A stretch of DNA of 64,000 bases. Origin: Burkholderiaceae bacterium (lineage in GTDB: Bacteria > Pseudomonadota > Gammaproteobacteria > Burkholderiales > Burkholderiaceae_C). Under the pieces are notes generated by a model that did not search any database, was not told where the DNA came from, and saw nothing but the letters and a program-made list of their open reading frames with translations. Positions 17,584-26,510 of the stretch are shown piece by piece. A program made the translations under genes and the position numbers. The stretch lies in the NCBI GenBank assembly GCA_019745555.1, contig JAIESX010000009.1:1-64000 (forward strand), given 5' to 3'. The stretch's first letter is position 1, and the number at the start of each line of letters is the position of its first letter.

Positions 17584-18936
17584 ATGAGAACACAATCCAA
17601 GATGTCCGCTATCAAAAACGTAGCTATCGCTTTGCTCTTCGGTCTGGTGGGTGCCGCCCAGGCCGGCATCCCCATCCAGCACTGGACCCAGCCCTCGGGC
17701 GCGGGGGTGTGGCTGGTCGAGAGCCCCACCGTGCCCATGGTCGACGTGCGTGTGGACTTCGACGCCGGCGGCCGGCGTGACCCGGCAGAGCAGACTGGCC
17801 TGGCCGGCGTGAGCGCGGCCATGATGAGCAAGGGCATCCGTGCGGCAGGCAACGAGCCGGCGCTGGACGAGAACGCCCTCGGCGAAGCCTGGGCCGATCT
17901 GGGCGCGAGCTTCGGAGGGGGTGATGGTGGCGACCGTGTGAGCTTCTCCCTGCGCTCGCTGACCTATCCCGATCTGCTGGCCAAGGTCGTGGCGCTGGCC
18001 GCGCGGCAGCTGGCCGAGCCGGCTTACCCTGAAGCCGTATGGACCCGCGAGCGTGAGCGCATGGCTGCCGCCCTGCGAGAGGCCAACACGCGGCCTGCCA
18101 CCGTGGCCGTGCGCGCCTACAACCGCGCCGTCTTCGACGATCACCCCTATGCCCGCGACACCACGGAGGAGACGCTGGCGCGCATCAGCGTGGCCGACAT
18201 GCAGGCCTGGCATGCGCGCCACCTGCAACCCTGCCGCGCCAAGGTCAGCATCGTGGGCGCCATCACGCGCGCCCAGGCCGATGCCCTGGTGGCGCAGTTG
18301 CTGGCACGCCTGCCTGTGAAAGCCTGCGAGCCCCTGCCGACCGTGGCCGAGGTGCGGCCGCTCCAGAAAGCGGCCGAGATCAAAATCCCCTTCGACTCGG
18401 CCCAGGCCCACGTCTTCATCGGCCAGCCCGGCTTCAAGCGTGACGACCCGGATTTCTTCGCGCTGACCGTGGGCAACTACACCCTGGGCGGTGGCGGCTT
18501 CGTCTCGCGCCTGACCACCGAGGTGCGCGAGAAGCGCGGCCTGAGCTACAGCGTCTACAGCTATTTCAACCCGGGCCTGCACGCCGGCTCCTTCACCATG
18601 GGCCTGCAGACCCGCCCCGACCAGGCCGCCCAGGCTGTGCAGGTGGCGCGCGACACCCTGCGCCGCTATGTCGAGCAGGGTCCGACCGAGGCTGAGCTGA
18701 AAGCCGCCAAGGACAACCTGATCGGCGGTTTCGCCCTGCGCATCGACAACAACCGCAAGCTGCTCGACAACGTGGCCAACATCGCTGCCCATGGCCTACC
18801 GCTGGACTATCTGGATACCTGGACTCAGCAGGTGGCGAAAGTGACGGTGGCCGACATCAAGGCGGCCTTCGCGCGCAAGCTGCAGCCCGAGCGCATGGTC
18901 ACTGTCATCGTCGGGGGCCGTGATGGCGGCCAGTAA
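17584..18936 (+). CDS. M16 peptidase-like protein, non-catalytic partner
   Basis: A 450-residue exported homologue of the gene before it. At the position of the zinc motif it reads TGLAGVSAAMM, so HxxEH is lost. The arginine/tyrosine C-terminal region (EVREKRGLSYSVYSYF) that helps bind substrate is kept. Such pairs form heterodimers in which this chain shapes the chamber. The ATG at 17584 follows a GAGG ribosome binding site and starts a signal peptide. The rsmD gene overlaps its end by 14 bases. Confidence 0.9.
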   Translation: MRTQSKMSAIKNVAIALLFGLVGAAQAGIPIQHWTQPSGAGVWLVESPTVPMVDVRVDFDAGGRRDPAEQTGLAGVSAAMMSKGIRAAGNEPALDENALGEAWADLGASFGGGDGGDRVSFSLRSLTYPDLLAKVVALAARQLAEPAYPEAVWTRERERMAAALREANTRPATVAVRAYNRAVFDDHPYARDTTEETLARISVADMQAWHARHLQPCRAKVSIVGAITRAQADALVAQLLARLPVKACEPLPTVAEVRPLQKAAEIKIPFDSAQAHVFIGQPGFKRDDPDFFALTVGNYTLGGGGFVSRLTTEVREKRGLSYSVYSYFNPGLHAGSFTMGLQTRPDQAAQAVQVARDTLRRYVEQGPTEAELKAAKDNLIGGFALRIDNNRKLLDNVANIAAHGLPLDYLDTWTQQVAKVTVADIKAAFARKLQPERMVTVIVGGRDGGQ

Positions 18937-19531
18937 GAAGCCTGCCGCCCAAAGCGCGGGTCGTCCGCTCACGGGCCAGCCCGCGGGCGAGGTGCGCATC
19001 ATCGGCGGGCAGTGGAAACGCAGCAAGCTGCCCGTGGCCGACAAGCCCGGCCTGCGCCCCACGCCCGACCGCGTGCGCGAAACCCTCTTCAACTGGCTGG
19101 GCCAGGACCTCACCGGTTGGCGCTGCGTGGACGCCTTTGCTGGCACCGGCGCCCTGGGCTTCGAGGCTGCCTCGCGCGGCGCGAAAGAGGTCAAGCTGGT
19201 GGAGCAGGATGCCGCGCTGGTGGCGCAGCTGAAGAAGATCAAGGAACAGCTCAAGGCCGAGGCGGTGCAGGTACAGCGCGGTGACGGCATTGCGGCGCTC
19301 AAGGCCAGCGCTGACGGCAGCGCGGATCTGGTGTTTCTCGATCCACCCTTCGACGCTCATCTGTTCGAGCCCGCCTTGCTGGCTGCAGCACGCGTGGTGG
19401 CGCCCGGCGCTTATGTGTACCTGGAATGCCCCACGGCTTGGGGCGAGGCACAGCTGGCCCCGCTGGGCCTGGAACTACACCGCCATCTCAAGGCGGGCGC
19501 GGTGCACGCCCATCTGCTGCGCCGGGTTTGA
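18923..19531 (+). CDS. rsmD: 16S rRNA (guanine966-N2)-methyltransferase RsmD
   Basis: A 202-residue methyltransferase with the RsmD hallmarks RIIGGQWKRSKL near the N-terminus, RPTPDRVRETLFNWL, the SAM-binding DAFAGTGALGFEAASRGA, and the catalytic FLDPPFD. It methylates G966 in the small ribosomal subunit. The ATG at 18923 was chosen; a GTG three bases upstream is possible. It overlaps the M16 gene and is likely co-translated. The usual neighbour coaD does not follow here. Confidence 0.93.
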   Translation: MAASKKPAAQSAGRPLTGQPAGEVRIIGGQWKRSKLPVADKPGLRPTPDRVRETLFNWLGQDLTGWRCVDAFAGTGALGFEAASRGAKEVKLVEQDAALVAQLKKIKEQLKAEAVQVQRGDGIAALKASADGSADLVFLDPPFDAHLFEPALLAAARVVAPGAYVYLECPTAWGEAQLAPLGLELHRHLKAGAVHAHLLRRV

Positions 19532-19536
19532 CGCTC

Positions 19537-19983
19537 ATGTCAGGGCGTACTGTGATTCGTCGCATGAAAGGGAGGCCGGTCCTTCTTGCCGTCGTCGCCG
19601 TGGTGCTGCTGTTAAGCGCGTATCCCGCTTTCGTTCTGGGGTACACATGGAGTCACGTGGCCAGCGCGGGCTTCCCGGGTGGAAGACACGGGCCTCTGGA
19701 TGCCTATCGACACACCCTTGCGAGCGCAGTGGTGGCGTTTACTCTGAGCCCGTACGCTGTCGAATTGATCACGCAGGTCATGGAAGGCAATGCCAAGAGG
19801 TCGAGTGCCATGGACCGACACAATAACCGGATTGGCGCCATGGTGGGGTCGCAGGCTCGATCGTTCGCCGAGATTCAGCCGGCTGTGTATGCCCTGGTAC
19901 AGCGAGGTGCTGTAGAAGCAAGTGATCCGCGACAGATCACCTGGTTGCCCCCTGCCGACTGGCGAAAAGGACTGCTCTGGTAG
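19537..19983 (+). CDS. Anchored protein with DAYRH and DRHNN motifs, family uncertain
   Basis: A 148-residue protein with one hydrophobic N-terminal helix (about residues 14-36) and an outer domain. Two motifs stand out: GPLDAYRHTLASA (about 52-64) and MDRHNNRIGA (about 91-100). Conserved DxxRH and D-HNN pairs of this sort occur in small domains such as DUF6973, often in secreted or toxin-associated proteins, but I cannot confirm the family. GC content here and in the next 200 bases is clearly lower than in flanking genes, which hints at acquisition. The ATG at 19537 was chosen; an internal Met at 19564 is possible. Confidence 0.6.
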   Translation: MSGRTVIRRMKGRPVLLAVVAVVLLLSAYPAFVLGYTWSHVASAGFPGGRHGPLDAYRHTLASAVVAFTLSPYAVELITQVMEGNAKRSSAMDRHNNRIGAMVGSQARSFAEIQPAVYALVQRGAVEASDPRQITWLPPADWRKGLLW

Positions 19984-20204
19984 ATCTTTCAAAAGCGCCG
20001 GACATGGGTGTCAACAGGTCGTATCGGAGTCCCCACTCCATTGCACATGGTTGAGCGAGCGGTGCCCTGAGTAAAGCGTCGGTGTCGGGCATGTGTCGTG
20101 GGATCGTTCCTACCCTGTGCCATCCTTCGGCAAGCCAAGGTCTGAGAGACTGACGCACCAACCCGGCGGTCGACATCAGTGGTCGCGAATCCTCGTCCTT
20201 TAAG

Positions 20205-20615
20205 ATGCCGCCCATGCCCACCCTGACCGAACTCTCCGATTTCCTCGCCCGGGAATTCCCCCAGACCCCCTGCACCATCGTCGCCGTCGGCGACCAGGGC
20301 GCGACCATCCGCCACACCGTGGGCCAGGCCGAGCTGCGGCCCGGGGGCACGGTGTCGGGGCCGGTGATGATGGCCACGGCGGACGTGGCGCTCTATGTGG
20401 CCATCCTGGGCGAGATCGGCATCGTGCCGCTCGCGGTGACCACCAGCCTGAGCTTCAACTTCATGCGCAAGCCTGCGGGCGACCGCGACATCATCGGGGT
20501 CTGCAAGCTGCTCAAGCTGGGCCGCACGCTGGCCGTGGGCGAGGTGACGCTGTATTCCGAAGGCTCGGACGAGCCCGTGGCCCATGCGGTGGGCACCTAT
20601 GCCATCCCGCGCTGA
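20205..20615 (+). CDS. PaaI-type hotdog thioesterase
   Basis: This 136-residue protein has a hotdog-fold pattern: GGTVSGPVMMATADVALYVAI for the central helix, then TTSLSFNFMRKP for the first long strand, and later strands to VGTYAIPR. PaaI-like enzymes hydrolyse acyl-CoA thioesters. A second ATG at 20214 could also be the start. The catalytic Asp in the helix (ATADVAL) is present. The gene overlaps the next small frame by 17 bases. Confidence 0.8.
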   Translation: MPPMPTLTELSDFLAREFPQTPCTIVAVGDQGATIRHTVGQAELRPGGTVSGPVMMATADVALYVAILGEIGIVPLAVTTSLSFNFMRKPAGDRDIIGVCKLLKLGRTLAVGEVTLYSEGSDEPVAHAVGTYAIPR

Positions 20616-20790
20616 GGAGGTCTTCAAGACCGTGCTGCAGTGGCTGGCCATCGCGCTGCTGGCGCTGATCATCGGCGTGATCCTGCACAAGGGCTATGCC
20701 GACGTTGCACGCCTGGCCGAGGCGCACTCGGGGGCGGACTTCTGGCGCGCGCTGGCGCGACACTTCTTCAAGAATCTGTCGGGCGGGTGA
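20599..20790 (+). CDS. 63-residue single-helix membrane protein
   Basis: The frame overlaps the end of the thioesterase gene and has one transmembrane helix (about residues 8-28, WLAIALLALIIGVILHKGY) followed by an amphipathic tail. High third-position GC supports coding. I do not recognise the family. Confidence 0.55.
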   Translation: MPSRAEEVFKTVLQWLAIALLALIIGVILHKGYADVARLAEAHSGADFWRALARHFFKNLSGG

Positions 20791-20844
20791 CAGGACGAGC
20801 CGAGGCACGGGCCTAGACTGCCGCATCCCGCAAGGAGGCCTCCC

Positions 20845-21786
20845 ATGAAAATCCTGTTCCGTCTGCTGGCCGGCCTGGTGCTGGTCGTGCTGCTGGCCAC
20901 CGGCGGCTTCATCGCCTTCTCCTGGGCGCCCGATATCCCGGTGGCGGAGCTCAAGGCCCGCTGGGGGCAGCCGCCCTCGCAGTTCGTCGAGGTGGAGGGC
21001 CTGCAGGTGCACCTGCGCGACGAAGGTCCGCGCAGCGACCCGCTGCCCATCGTGCTCGTGCACGGCACCGCGGCCAGCCTCTACACCTGGGACGGCTGGG
21101 CGGCGGCGCTGCGCAAGGAGCGGCGCGTGATCCGTTTCGACCTGCCGGGCTTCGGCCTGACGGGGCCGAATGCGGCCAACGACTACAGCATCGCGGTCTA
21201 TGTACGCTTCGTGGCAGCGCTCATGGACCAGCTCGGGGTGCAGCGCTTCGTGATCGGCGGCAACTCCCTGGGCGGCGAGGTGGCCTGGGCCGTGGCGCAC
21301 GCCCACCCGCAGCGCGTGGACCGGCTGATCCTGGTGGATGCCGCAGGCTACCGCTTCGAATCCGGGTCCGTGCCCCTGGGCTTTCGCGTGGCGGGCATAC
21401 CGGCGCTGCAGCCCCTGATGCGCAATCTGCTGCCGCCGGGCCTGATGGACAAGTCCATCCGCAGCGTCTATGGCGACCCCTCGCGCGTGACGCCCGAGCT
21501 CGTGGCGCATTACACCGACATGGCGCGGCGCGAGGGCAACCGCGCGGCCCTGCGCCAGCGCCTGATCCAGCGCAACACGGGGCGCGAGGCCGACATCATG
21601 GACCTGAAGCTGCCCACCCTCATCCTATGGGGCGCACAGGACCGGCTGATTCCGCCAGACTACGGGCGGCGTTTTGCGCAGGACATCGCGGGCTCGAAGC
21701 TCGTGATGTTCGACGCCCTGGGCCATGTACCGCAGGAGGAGGATCCGGCGGCCACCCTGGTGCCGGTGCGCGAATTCCTGCGCTAG
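20845..21786 (+). CDS. Alpha/beta hydrolase, membrane-anchored
   Basis: A 313-residue hydrolase with an N-terminal signal anchor (about residues 5-27), the oxyanion motif VLVHGTAAS, the nucleophile elbow GGNSLGG and the catalytic His in LGHVPQEEDP. The catalytic Asp lies in GAQDRLIPP. It resembles the epoxide hydrolase/haloperoxidase-like branch but lacks anything that fixes the substrate. A good AGGAGG ribosome binding site precedes the ATG. Confidence 0.88.
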   Translation: MKILFRLLAGLVLVVLLATGGFIAFSWAPDIPVAELKARWGQPPSQFVEVEGLQVHLRDEGPRSDPLPIVLVHGTAASLYTWDGWAAALRKERRVIRFDLPGFGLTGPNAANDYSIAVYVRFVAALMDQLGVQRFVIGGNSLGGEVAWAVAHAHPQRVDRLILVDAAGYRFESGSVPLGFRVAGIPALQPLMRNLLPPGLMDKSIRSVYGDPSRVTPELVAHYTDMARREGNRAALRQRLIQRNTGREADIMDLKLPTLILWGAQDRLIPPDYGRRFAQDIAGSKLVMFDALGHVPQEEDPAATLVPVREFLR

Positions 21787-21825
21787 GCGTACAGTCGCCC
21801 CATTCCTGTTTCAGGGGCTCGTCTC

Positions 21826-22182
21826 ATGTCTCTCGCTGCCGATATCGTCGTCGCCCTTGTCGCCCTGTTGCACGTCTACATTCTCGTGCTCGAGATGTTC
21901 CTCTGGGAACGGCCCGCCGGGCGCAAGGCTTTCAATCTGACGCCGGAGTTCGCCCAGGCCACCAGGACGCTGGCGGCCAACCAGGGCCTCTACAACGGCT
22001 TTCTGGCCGCGGGCCTGTTCTGGGGGCTGAGCCTGGGTACCGCGGGAATCGGCGTGAAGGTCTTTTTCCTGGCCTGCGTGCTGGTGGCCGGGGTCTACGG
22101 TGCGGCCACGGCCAGCCGCAAGATCCTGTTCATCCAGGGCCTGCCCGCGGCCCTCGGGCTGGTGCTGCTGGCGCTGGCCTGA
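21826..22182 (+). CDS. DUF1304 family membrane protein
   Basis: A 118-residue, four-helix membrane protein with the DUF1304 pattern HVYILVLEMFLWE, NQGLYNGFLAAGL and the C-terminal GLPAALGL. The family (YqjF-like in Bacillus) has no proven function. It stands alone on the plus strand between a hydrolase and a methyltransferase gene. Confidence 0.88.
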   Translation: MSLAADIVVALVALLHVYILVLEMFLWERPAGRKAFNLTPEFAQATRTLAANQGLYNGFLAAGLFWGLSLGTAGIGVKVFFLACVLVAGVYGAATASRKILFIQGLPAALGLVLLALA

Positions 22183-22306
22183 ACCGGCCGCACGGAGAGC
22201 CCCTTGAGCGGGCTCGGGTGTCAGCGTCACCGGGCTCAAAAGAGAGTACGCTGTGCCGTGGGAGCCGGCTGTGGCGGCCGGCGACAACAACCGCGAGGAG
22301 GCGGCC

Positions 22307-22996
22307 ATGCGCGAGGAGATTCCACCCGGGGCACCACAACCCGAAGACGACCATGCGGCTGCGCGTGCGCTCTACGGCTGGCGTGCGGGCAGCTACGAGC
22401 TGCAGCTCGCGCCCTACGAATTCATCCGCCGCATGGCCGTGGACCACCTGCAGTTGAGGCCGGGCCAGGTCGTGCTGGACCTGGGTTGCGGCACGGGCAT
22501 GAGCCTGCCCCTGCTGCGCGACGCGGTGGGCCCCTCCGGCCGCGTGGTGGCCGTGGACCAGAGCCCCGAGATGCTGGCGCTGGCGCGCCTGCGCACCCAG
22601 CGTGCCGGCTGGAGCAATGTGGTGCTGCAGTGCTCGGCCGCCGAGATTGCCTTGCTGCCCCAGGTGGCCGACGCCGTGCTGCTGCACTTCACGCACGACA
22701 TCCTGCAAAGCCCCCAGGCCATCGAGCATCTGCTGCGCCACCTGCGCCCCGGTGCACGTGTGGTGGCCACCGGGCTCAAGTGGACGGCACCCGGACTCGC
22801 GCCCTGGAACGTGCTGGTGGGCATGCACATGGCGCAGTCGGTGACGCACTATGAAGGCCTGAGCTCACCCTGGCTGCCGCTGGAGCAGTACGGCGTGCAG
22901 CTGCAGGTGGACATGCTGGTCATGGGCACGGTCTTCGTGGCCCACGGCATCTGGCCGGGGCGCTGGCGGACGCATCCGATGGATGAGCGCAGGTAG
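22307..22996 (+). CDS. Class I SAM-dependent methyltransferase
   Basis: A 229-residue protein with the SAM-binding motif VLDLGCGTGMSLPLL, the acidic residue in VVAVDQSPEML, and a third motif ADAVLLHFTHDIL. The fold resembles small-molecule (UbiE/COQ5-like) methyltransferases. The ATG at 22307 has an excellent GAGGAG ribosome binding site; an upstream in-frame start would lie in untranslated sequence. Substrate unknown. Confidence 0.82.
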   Translation: MREEIPPGAPQPEDDHAAARALYGWRAGSYELQLAPYEFIRRMAVDHLQLRPGQVVLDLGCGTGMSLPLLRDAVGPSGRVVAVDQSPEMLALARLRTQRAGWSNVVLQCSAAEIALLPQVADAVLLHFTHDILQSPQAIEHLLRHLRPGARVVATGLKWTAPGLAPWNVLVGMHMAQSVTHYEGLSSPWLPLEQYGVQLQVDMLVMGTVFVAHGIWPGRWRTHPMDERR

Positions 22997-23025
22997 GGCA
23001 CCTGCGCCGCGATCTGGGAATCTCT

Positions 23026-23182
23026 GATGCGCTGTGTCTACGACTAACAAGCCCTGCGGGTAGTTGCCAGTCTGTGCCGCAACATCGAGGTTTACACCTC
23101 GATGTTGTGTCTCCGGCATAACAAGCCCTTCGGGCAATTGTTAGCCTTCGACGCAACCTGGAGGTCTTAGACCTCCAGGTTG
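23026..23182. repeat. Two diverged tandem units with strong hairpins; panC terminator
   Basis: Two units of about 75 bases follow each other. Each starts with an AACAAGCCC-type short hairpin and ends with a long perfect one: 12-bp stem at 23080-23107 (loop TTAC) and 13-bp stem at 23154-23182 (loop TTA). The TTA loop of the second is the panC stop codon on the minus strand. They probably act as transcription terminators between convergent genes, and look like a duplicated repeat. Confidence 0.6.
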
Positions 23183-24006
23183 TCAATCAATCGGGTGGTG
23201 CCGAGTCGGGCGGCGCCGAGCACGACCAGCCGGTCGCTGTGCATCAGGTCATCAGCCTGCGGGGGCTGCAGGTCGTGGCGGCGGCGCACGGTCATGTAGT
23301 CCGGTTTCCAGCCGCGGCGCGACAGGGTGTGCATGGCATGCTGCTCGATGGCCGCGATATTGTGTTCGCCCGCGAGCAGCATGGCGATCATGCTCTTGAG
23401 GGTGCGCGAGAGCTGTACCGCTTCGGCGCGCTCGGATTTGCTCAGGTAGCCGTTGCGCGAGGACAGGGCCAGGCCGTCCTCGGCACGCAGCGTGGGGCCG
23501 GTGACGATCTCGATGGGCAGGCCCAGCTGGGCCACCATGCGGCGGATCACCATCTGCTGCTGGTAGTCCTTGGCGCCGAAGACGGCGTAGCGCGGCTGCA
23601 CCAGGTTGAAGAGCTTGAGCACCACGGTGCAGACGCCGACGAAGAAGCCGGGGCGGAAGTGGCCTTCGAGGATGTCGGCCAGCTCCGCAGGCGGATGGAC
23701 CTTGTAGCCCTGGGGGTCGGGGTAGAGCTCCTGCTCGCTAGGCGCGAAGACGATGTCGCAACCCACGGCCTGGAGTTTCTCGCAGTCGGCCTCCAGCGTG
23801 CGCGGGTAGGTACCGAAGTCTTCGTGTGGAAGGAACTGCAGTCGGTTGACGAAGATGCTGCTCACCATCACGTCGCCCAGCGGCTTGGCCTGCTTGACGA
23901 GCGCAATGTGGCCCTCATGCAGATTGCCCATGGTGGGCACGAAGGCCGGGCGCTCATGCCGGGCCAATTCCGCACGGAGTTCTGCGATGGTGTGAATCAG
24001 CTTCAT
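23167..24006 (-). CDS. panC: Pantothenate synthetase
   Basis: A 279-residue enzyme that joins pantoate and beta-alanine using ATP. It has the signature PTMGNLHEGH, the nucleotide-binding KDYQQQMVIRRM and the ALSSRNGYLS (KMSKS-like) segment. Length is normal. It is the last gene of the minus-strand cofactor block, about 110 bases after panB, with a hairpin-rich repeat in between. The stop codon forms the loop of a terminator hairpin. Confidence 0.97.
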   Translation of the reverse strand: MKLIHTIAELRAELARHERPAFVPTMGNLHEGHIALVKQAKPLGDVMVSSIFVNRLQFLPHEDFGTYPRTLEADCEKLQAVGCDIVFAPSEQELYPDPQGYKVHPPAELADILEGHFRPGFFVGVCTVVLKLFNLVQPRYAVFGAKDYQQQMVIRRMVAQLGLPIEIVTGPTLRAEDGLALSSRNGYLSKSERAEAVQLSRTLKSMIAMLLAGEHNIAAIEQHAMHTLSRRGWKPDYMTVRRRHDLQPPQADDLMHSDRLVVLGAARLGTTRLIDNLEV

Positions 24007-24033
24007 GAGTAAGAGTGCAAGGGTCCAACCGTG

Positions 24034-24108
24034 GGGCGCCGCGGAACCGGCTTTGCCGGGCCGCTGGCGCCGTCCCCTGGGGATGACGCCGAAGGCGGCT
24101 CAGGGGGC
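24034..24108. repeat. Hairpin-rich intergenic repeat between panB and panC
   Basis: The gap holds two nested inverted repeats: GGCGCCGCGG pairing with CCGCTGGCGCC around an inner CCGGC/GCCGG stem (24036-24072), and a CCCCTG/CAGGGG stem with an inner GCCGAAGGC (24074-24107). Sequence of this kind is widespread between genes in Comamonadaceae, from memory. It may stabilise or attenuate the message between panB and panC. Confidence 0.45.
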
Positions 24109-24116
24109 GATCTTAT

Positions 24117-25004
24117 CTACCAGGCGTGCTGGGCGTTGACGGGGAAGCGGCCTTCCTTGACGGCCTTGACGTAGGCTTCCATGGCCCCACGCACGCTGCC
24201 GGCGTCGGCCATGAAGTTGTGCACGAACTTGGCCATCTTGCCCAGGTTCATGCCCAGCATGTCGTGCAGCACCAGCACCTGCCCGGCGCAGTCCACGCCG
24301 GCGCCGATGCCGATGGTGGCGCAGCGCGGCATGGCCTGCGTGATCTCGGCCGACAGTGCCGCGGGCACCATCTCCAGCACCAGCAGGCTGGCACCGGCGT
24401 CCTGCAGCTCCAGCGCATGGCGCTTGAGCGTGGCGGCGGCCTCGTCGCCGCGGCCCTGCACCCGGTAGCCACCCAGGGCGTGCACGGTCTGCGGCGTCAG
24501 GCCCAGGTGGGCGCAGACGGGGATGCCGCGCTCGACCAGGAAGTGCACGGTCTCGGCCGTCCAGCCGCCACCTTCGATCTTCACCATGTGGGCACCGGCC
24601 TGCATGAGGACCGAGGCGTTGCGGAAGGCCTGCTCCTTGGATTCATGGAAGGTGCCGTAGGGCATGTCGCCGATGATCCAGGCCGTGCCCTGCACGCGGC
24701 GCACGCCGCGCGTGACGCTCTCGACGTGGTAGCGCATGGTCTCCAGCGTCACGCCCACGGTGCTGCTCAGGCCCTGGCAGACCATGCCCAGCGAGTCGCC
24801 GATCAGGATGCATTCCACACCGGCCGCGTCGGCCGTGGCGGCGAAGGTGGCGTCGTAGGCCGTGAGCATGGTGATCTTCTCGCCGCGCGCGTGCATTTCC
24901 TGCAGGCGGGGCAGGCTGATGGGCTTGCGCGTGGCCGGCGCGCTGGCCGGCGGCAGGGTGCCGTAGGGGGAGGCGCCGTTGTTGGTGGAGGTCGGTTCGC
25001 TCAC
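24117..25004 (-). CDS. panB: 3-methyl-2-oxobutanoate hydroxymethyltransferase
   Basis: A 295-residue TIM-barrel enzyme forming ketopantoate from alpha-ketoisovalerate and methylene-THF. The motifs [28 protein letters not shown] and CAHLGLTPQ are present with the metal-binding acidic residues. A Ser/Thr/Pro-rich N-terminal extension of about 25 residues precedes the barrel. It sits between bioB and panC in the same direction. Confidence 0.97.
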   Translation of the reverse strand: MSEPTSTNNGASPYGTLPPASAPATRKPISLPRLQEMHARGEKITMLTAYDATFAATADAAGVECILIGDSLGMVCQGLSSTVGVTLETMRYHVESVTRGVRRVQGTAWIIGDMPYGTFHESKEQAFRNASVLMQAGAHMVKIEGGGWTAETVHFLVERGIPVCAHLGLTPQTVHALGGYRVQGRGDEAAATLKRHALELQDAGASLLVLEMVPAALSAEITQAMPRCATIGIGAGVDCAGQVLVLHDMLGMNLGKMAKFVHNFMADAGSVRGAMEAYVKAVKEGRFPVNAQHAW

Positions 25005-25039
25005 GGTGGTCTCCAGTCGCGGTGGGATGGGAAAGCGGA

Positions 25040-26050
25040 TCAGGTCTTGCCGGGCGGCTGCTGGGCCGGGCTCATGCCCAGGCGCTGCATGAGCTGCATG
25101 TCGGCCTCGGTGTCCGGGTTGCCCGTGGTCAGCAGCTTGTCACCGTAGAAGATGGAGTTGGCGCCGGCCAGGAAACACAGGGCCTGGATGCCGTCGCCCA
25201 TCTGCTGGCGGCCGGCCGAGAGGCGCACGCGCGCCTTGGGCATGGTGATGCGCGCCACGGCGATGGTGCGCACGAAGTCGAAGGGGTCGATCGGCGCCTG
25301 GTCGGCCAGCGGCGTGCCCTCGACGCGCACCAGGTTGTTGATCGGCACGGACTCGGGATAGGGGTCGAGGTTGGCGAGTTCGGCGATCAGGCCGGCGCGA
25401 TGGCGCACGGTCTCGCCCATGCCCACGATGCCGCCCGAGCAGATCTTGACGCCGGCGCCGCGCACGCGGGCCAGCGTGTCCAGGCGGTCCTGGTAGTCGC
25501 GCGTGGAGACGATGTCGCCGTAGAACTCGGGCGCGGTGTCGAGGTTGTGGTTGTAGAAATCCAGGCCGGCGTCGCGCAGCTGTTCGGCGTGGCCGTCTTC
25601 CAGCATGCCCAGGGTGGCACAGGTCTCTAGCCCCAAGCCCTTCACGCCGCGCACCAGCTCGGCAACCTTCTCGATGTCGCGGTCCTTGGGGGCCCGCCAG
25701 GCGGCGCCCATGCAGAAGCGTGTGGCGCCGGCGTCCTTGGCCCGTTTCGCCGCAAACAGAACTTCCTCAAGTTCCATGAGCTTGCTGGCCTTGACGCCGG
25801 TGTCGAACTCGGCGGCCTGCGGGCAGTAGCCGCAGTTCTCGGGACAGCCGCCCGTCTTGACCGAGAGCAGGGTGGCGAACTCGACCTTCGTCGGGTCGAA
25901 GTGTTCGCGATGCACGATCTGCGCACGGTAGAGCAGCTCGGGGAAGGGCAGCTGGAACAGCGCCTCGATGGCGTCCACGCTCCAGCGTTCGGTCTTGGGG
26001 TGCACGGGCGCCTTGGGCGCGCGGTGCAGGGTGATGGTCTGTTCGGTCAT
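25040..26050 (-). CDS. bioB: Biotin synthase
   Basis: A 336-residue radical SAM enzyme that inserts sulfur into dethiobiotin. The cluster motif is present in [12 protein letters not shown], and downstream segments such as [13 protein letters not shown] and the arginine of RVRLSAGR match BioB. No other biotin genes accompany it; it is placed among pantothenate genes, between panD and panB. Confidence 0.97.
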   Translation of the reverse strand: MTEQTITLHRAPKAPVHPKTERWSVDAIEALFQLPFPELLYRAQIVHREHFDPTKVEFATLLSVKTGGCPENCGYCPQAAEFDTGVKASKLMELEEVLFAAKRAKDAGATRFCMGAAWRAPKDRDIEKVAELVRGVKGLGLETCATLGMLEDGHAEQLRDAGLDFYNHNLDTAPEFYGDIVSTRDYQDRLDTLARVRGAGVKICSGGIVGMGETVRHRAGLIAELANLDPYPESVPINNLVRVEGTPLADQAPIDPFDFVRTIAVARITMPKARVRLSAGRQQMGDGIQALCFLAGANSIFYGDKLLTTGNPDTEADMQLMQRLGMSPAQQPPGKT

Positions 26051-26068
26051 GGTCTGTCCTTTCGGTGC

Positions 26069-26491
26069 TCAGGCGCTGTCGCCGCCCTGATGGTCCACCT
26101 GCACGGGCTCGTGCGCGGCCTGCACGGGGATATGGCTGCGCTGCTCCTTGATGCGGTTCTTGTCGTCGACGAAAACCAGCTTGGGCTCGAAGCCCTTGCA
26201 CTTCTCCTCGGGCACCTGGGCAAAGGCCGCGATGATCAGCAGATCACCCACGGCGGCGCGGCGTGCCGCCGAGCCGTTGACCGAGATGATGCCGGAACCC
26301 CGTTCACCACGGATGGCGTAGGTGATGAAGCGCTCGCCATTGTTGATGTTCCAGATGTGGACCTGCTCGTTCTCCTGCAGGTTGGCGGCTTCCAGCAGGT
26401 TCTCGTCGATGGCACAGGAGCCTTCGTAGTGCAGCTCACAGTCGGTGACGGTGGCGCGGTGGATCTTGGATTTGAGCAGGGTGCGGTACAT
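26069..26491 (-). CDS. panD: Aspartate 1-decarboxylase proenzyme
   Basis: A 140-residue proenzyme that self-cleaves to form the pyruvoyl group used to make beta-alanine. The cleavage site Gly-Ser lies in HYEGSC (about residues 24-25), and the catalytic region [13 protein letters not shown] is intact. The C-terminus is somewhat longer than in E. coli (126), with a charged tail. The start MYRTLLKSK was preferred over upstream sequence because it is the conserved N-terminus. With panB and panC this completes most of the pantothenate route. Confidence 0.95.
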   Translation of the reverse strand: MYRTLLKSKIHRATVTDCELHYEGSCAIDENLLEAANLQENEQVHIWNINNGERFITYAIRGERGSGIISVNGSAARRAAVGDLLIIAAFAQVPEEKCKGFEPKLVFVDDKNRIKEQRSHIPVQAAHEPVQVDHQGGDSA

Positions 26492-26510
26492 AAGAGTCCT
26501 CTTGGGCGCC

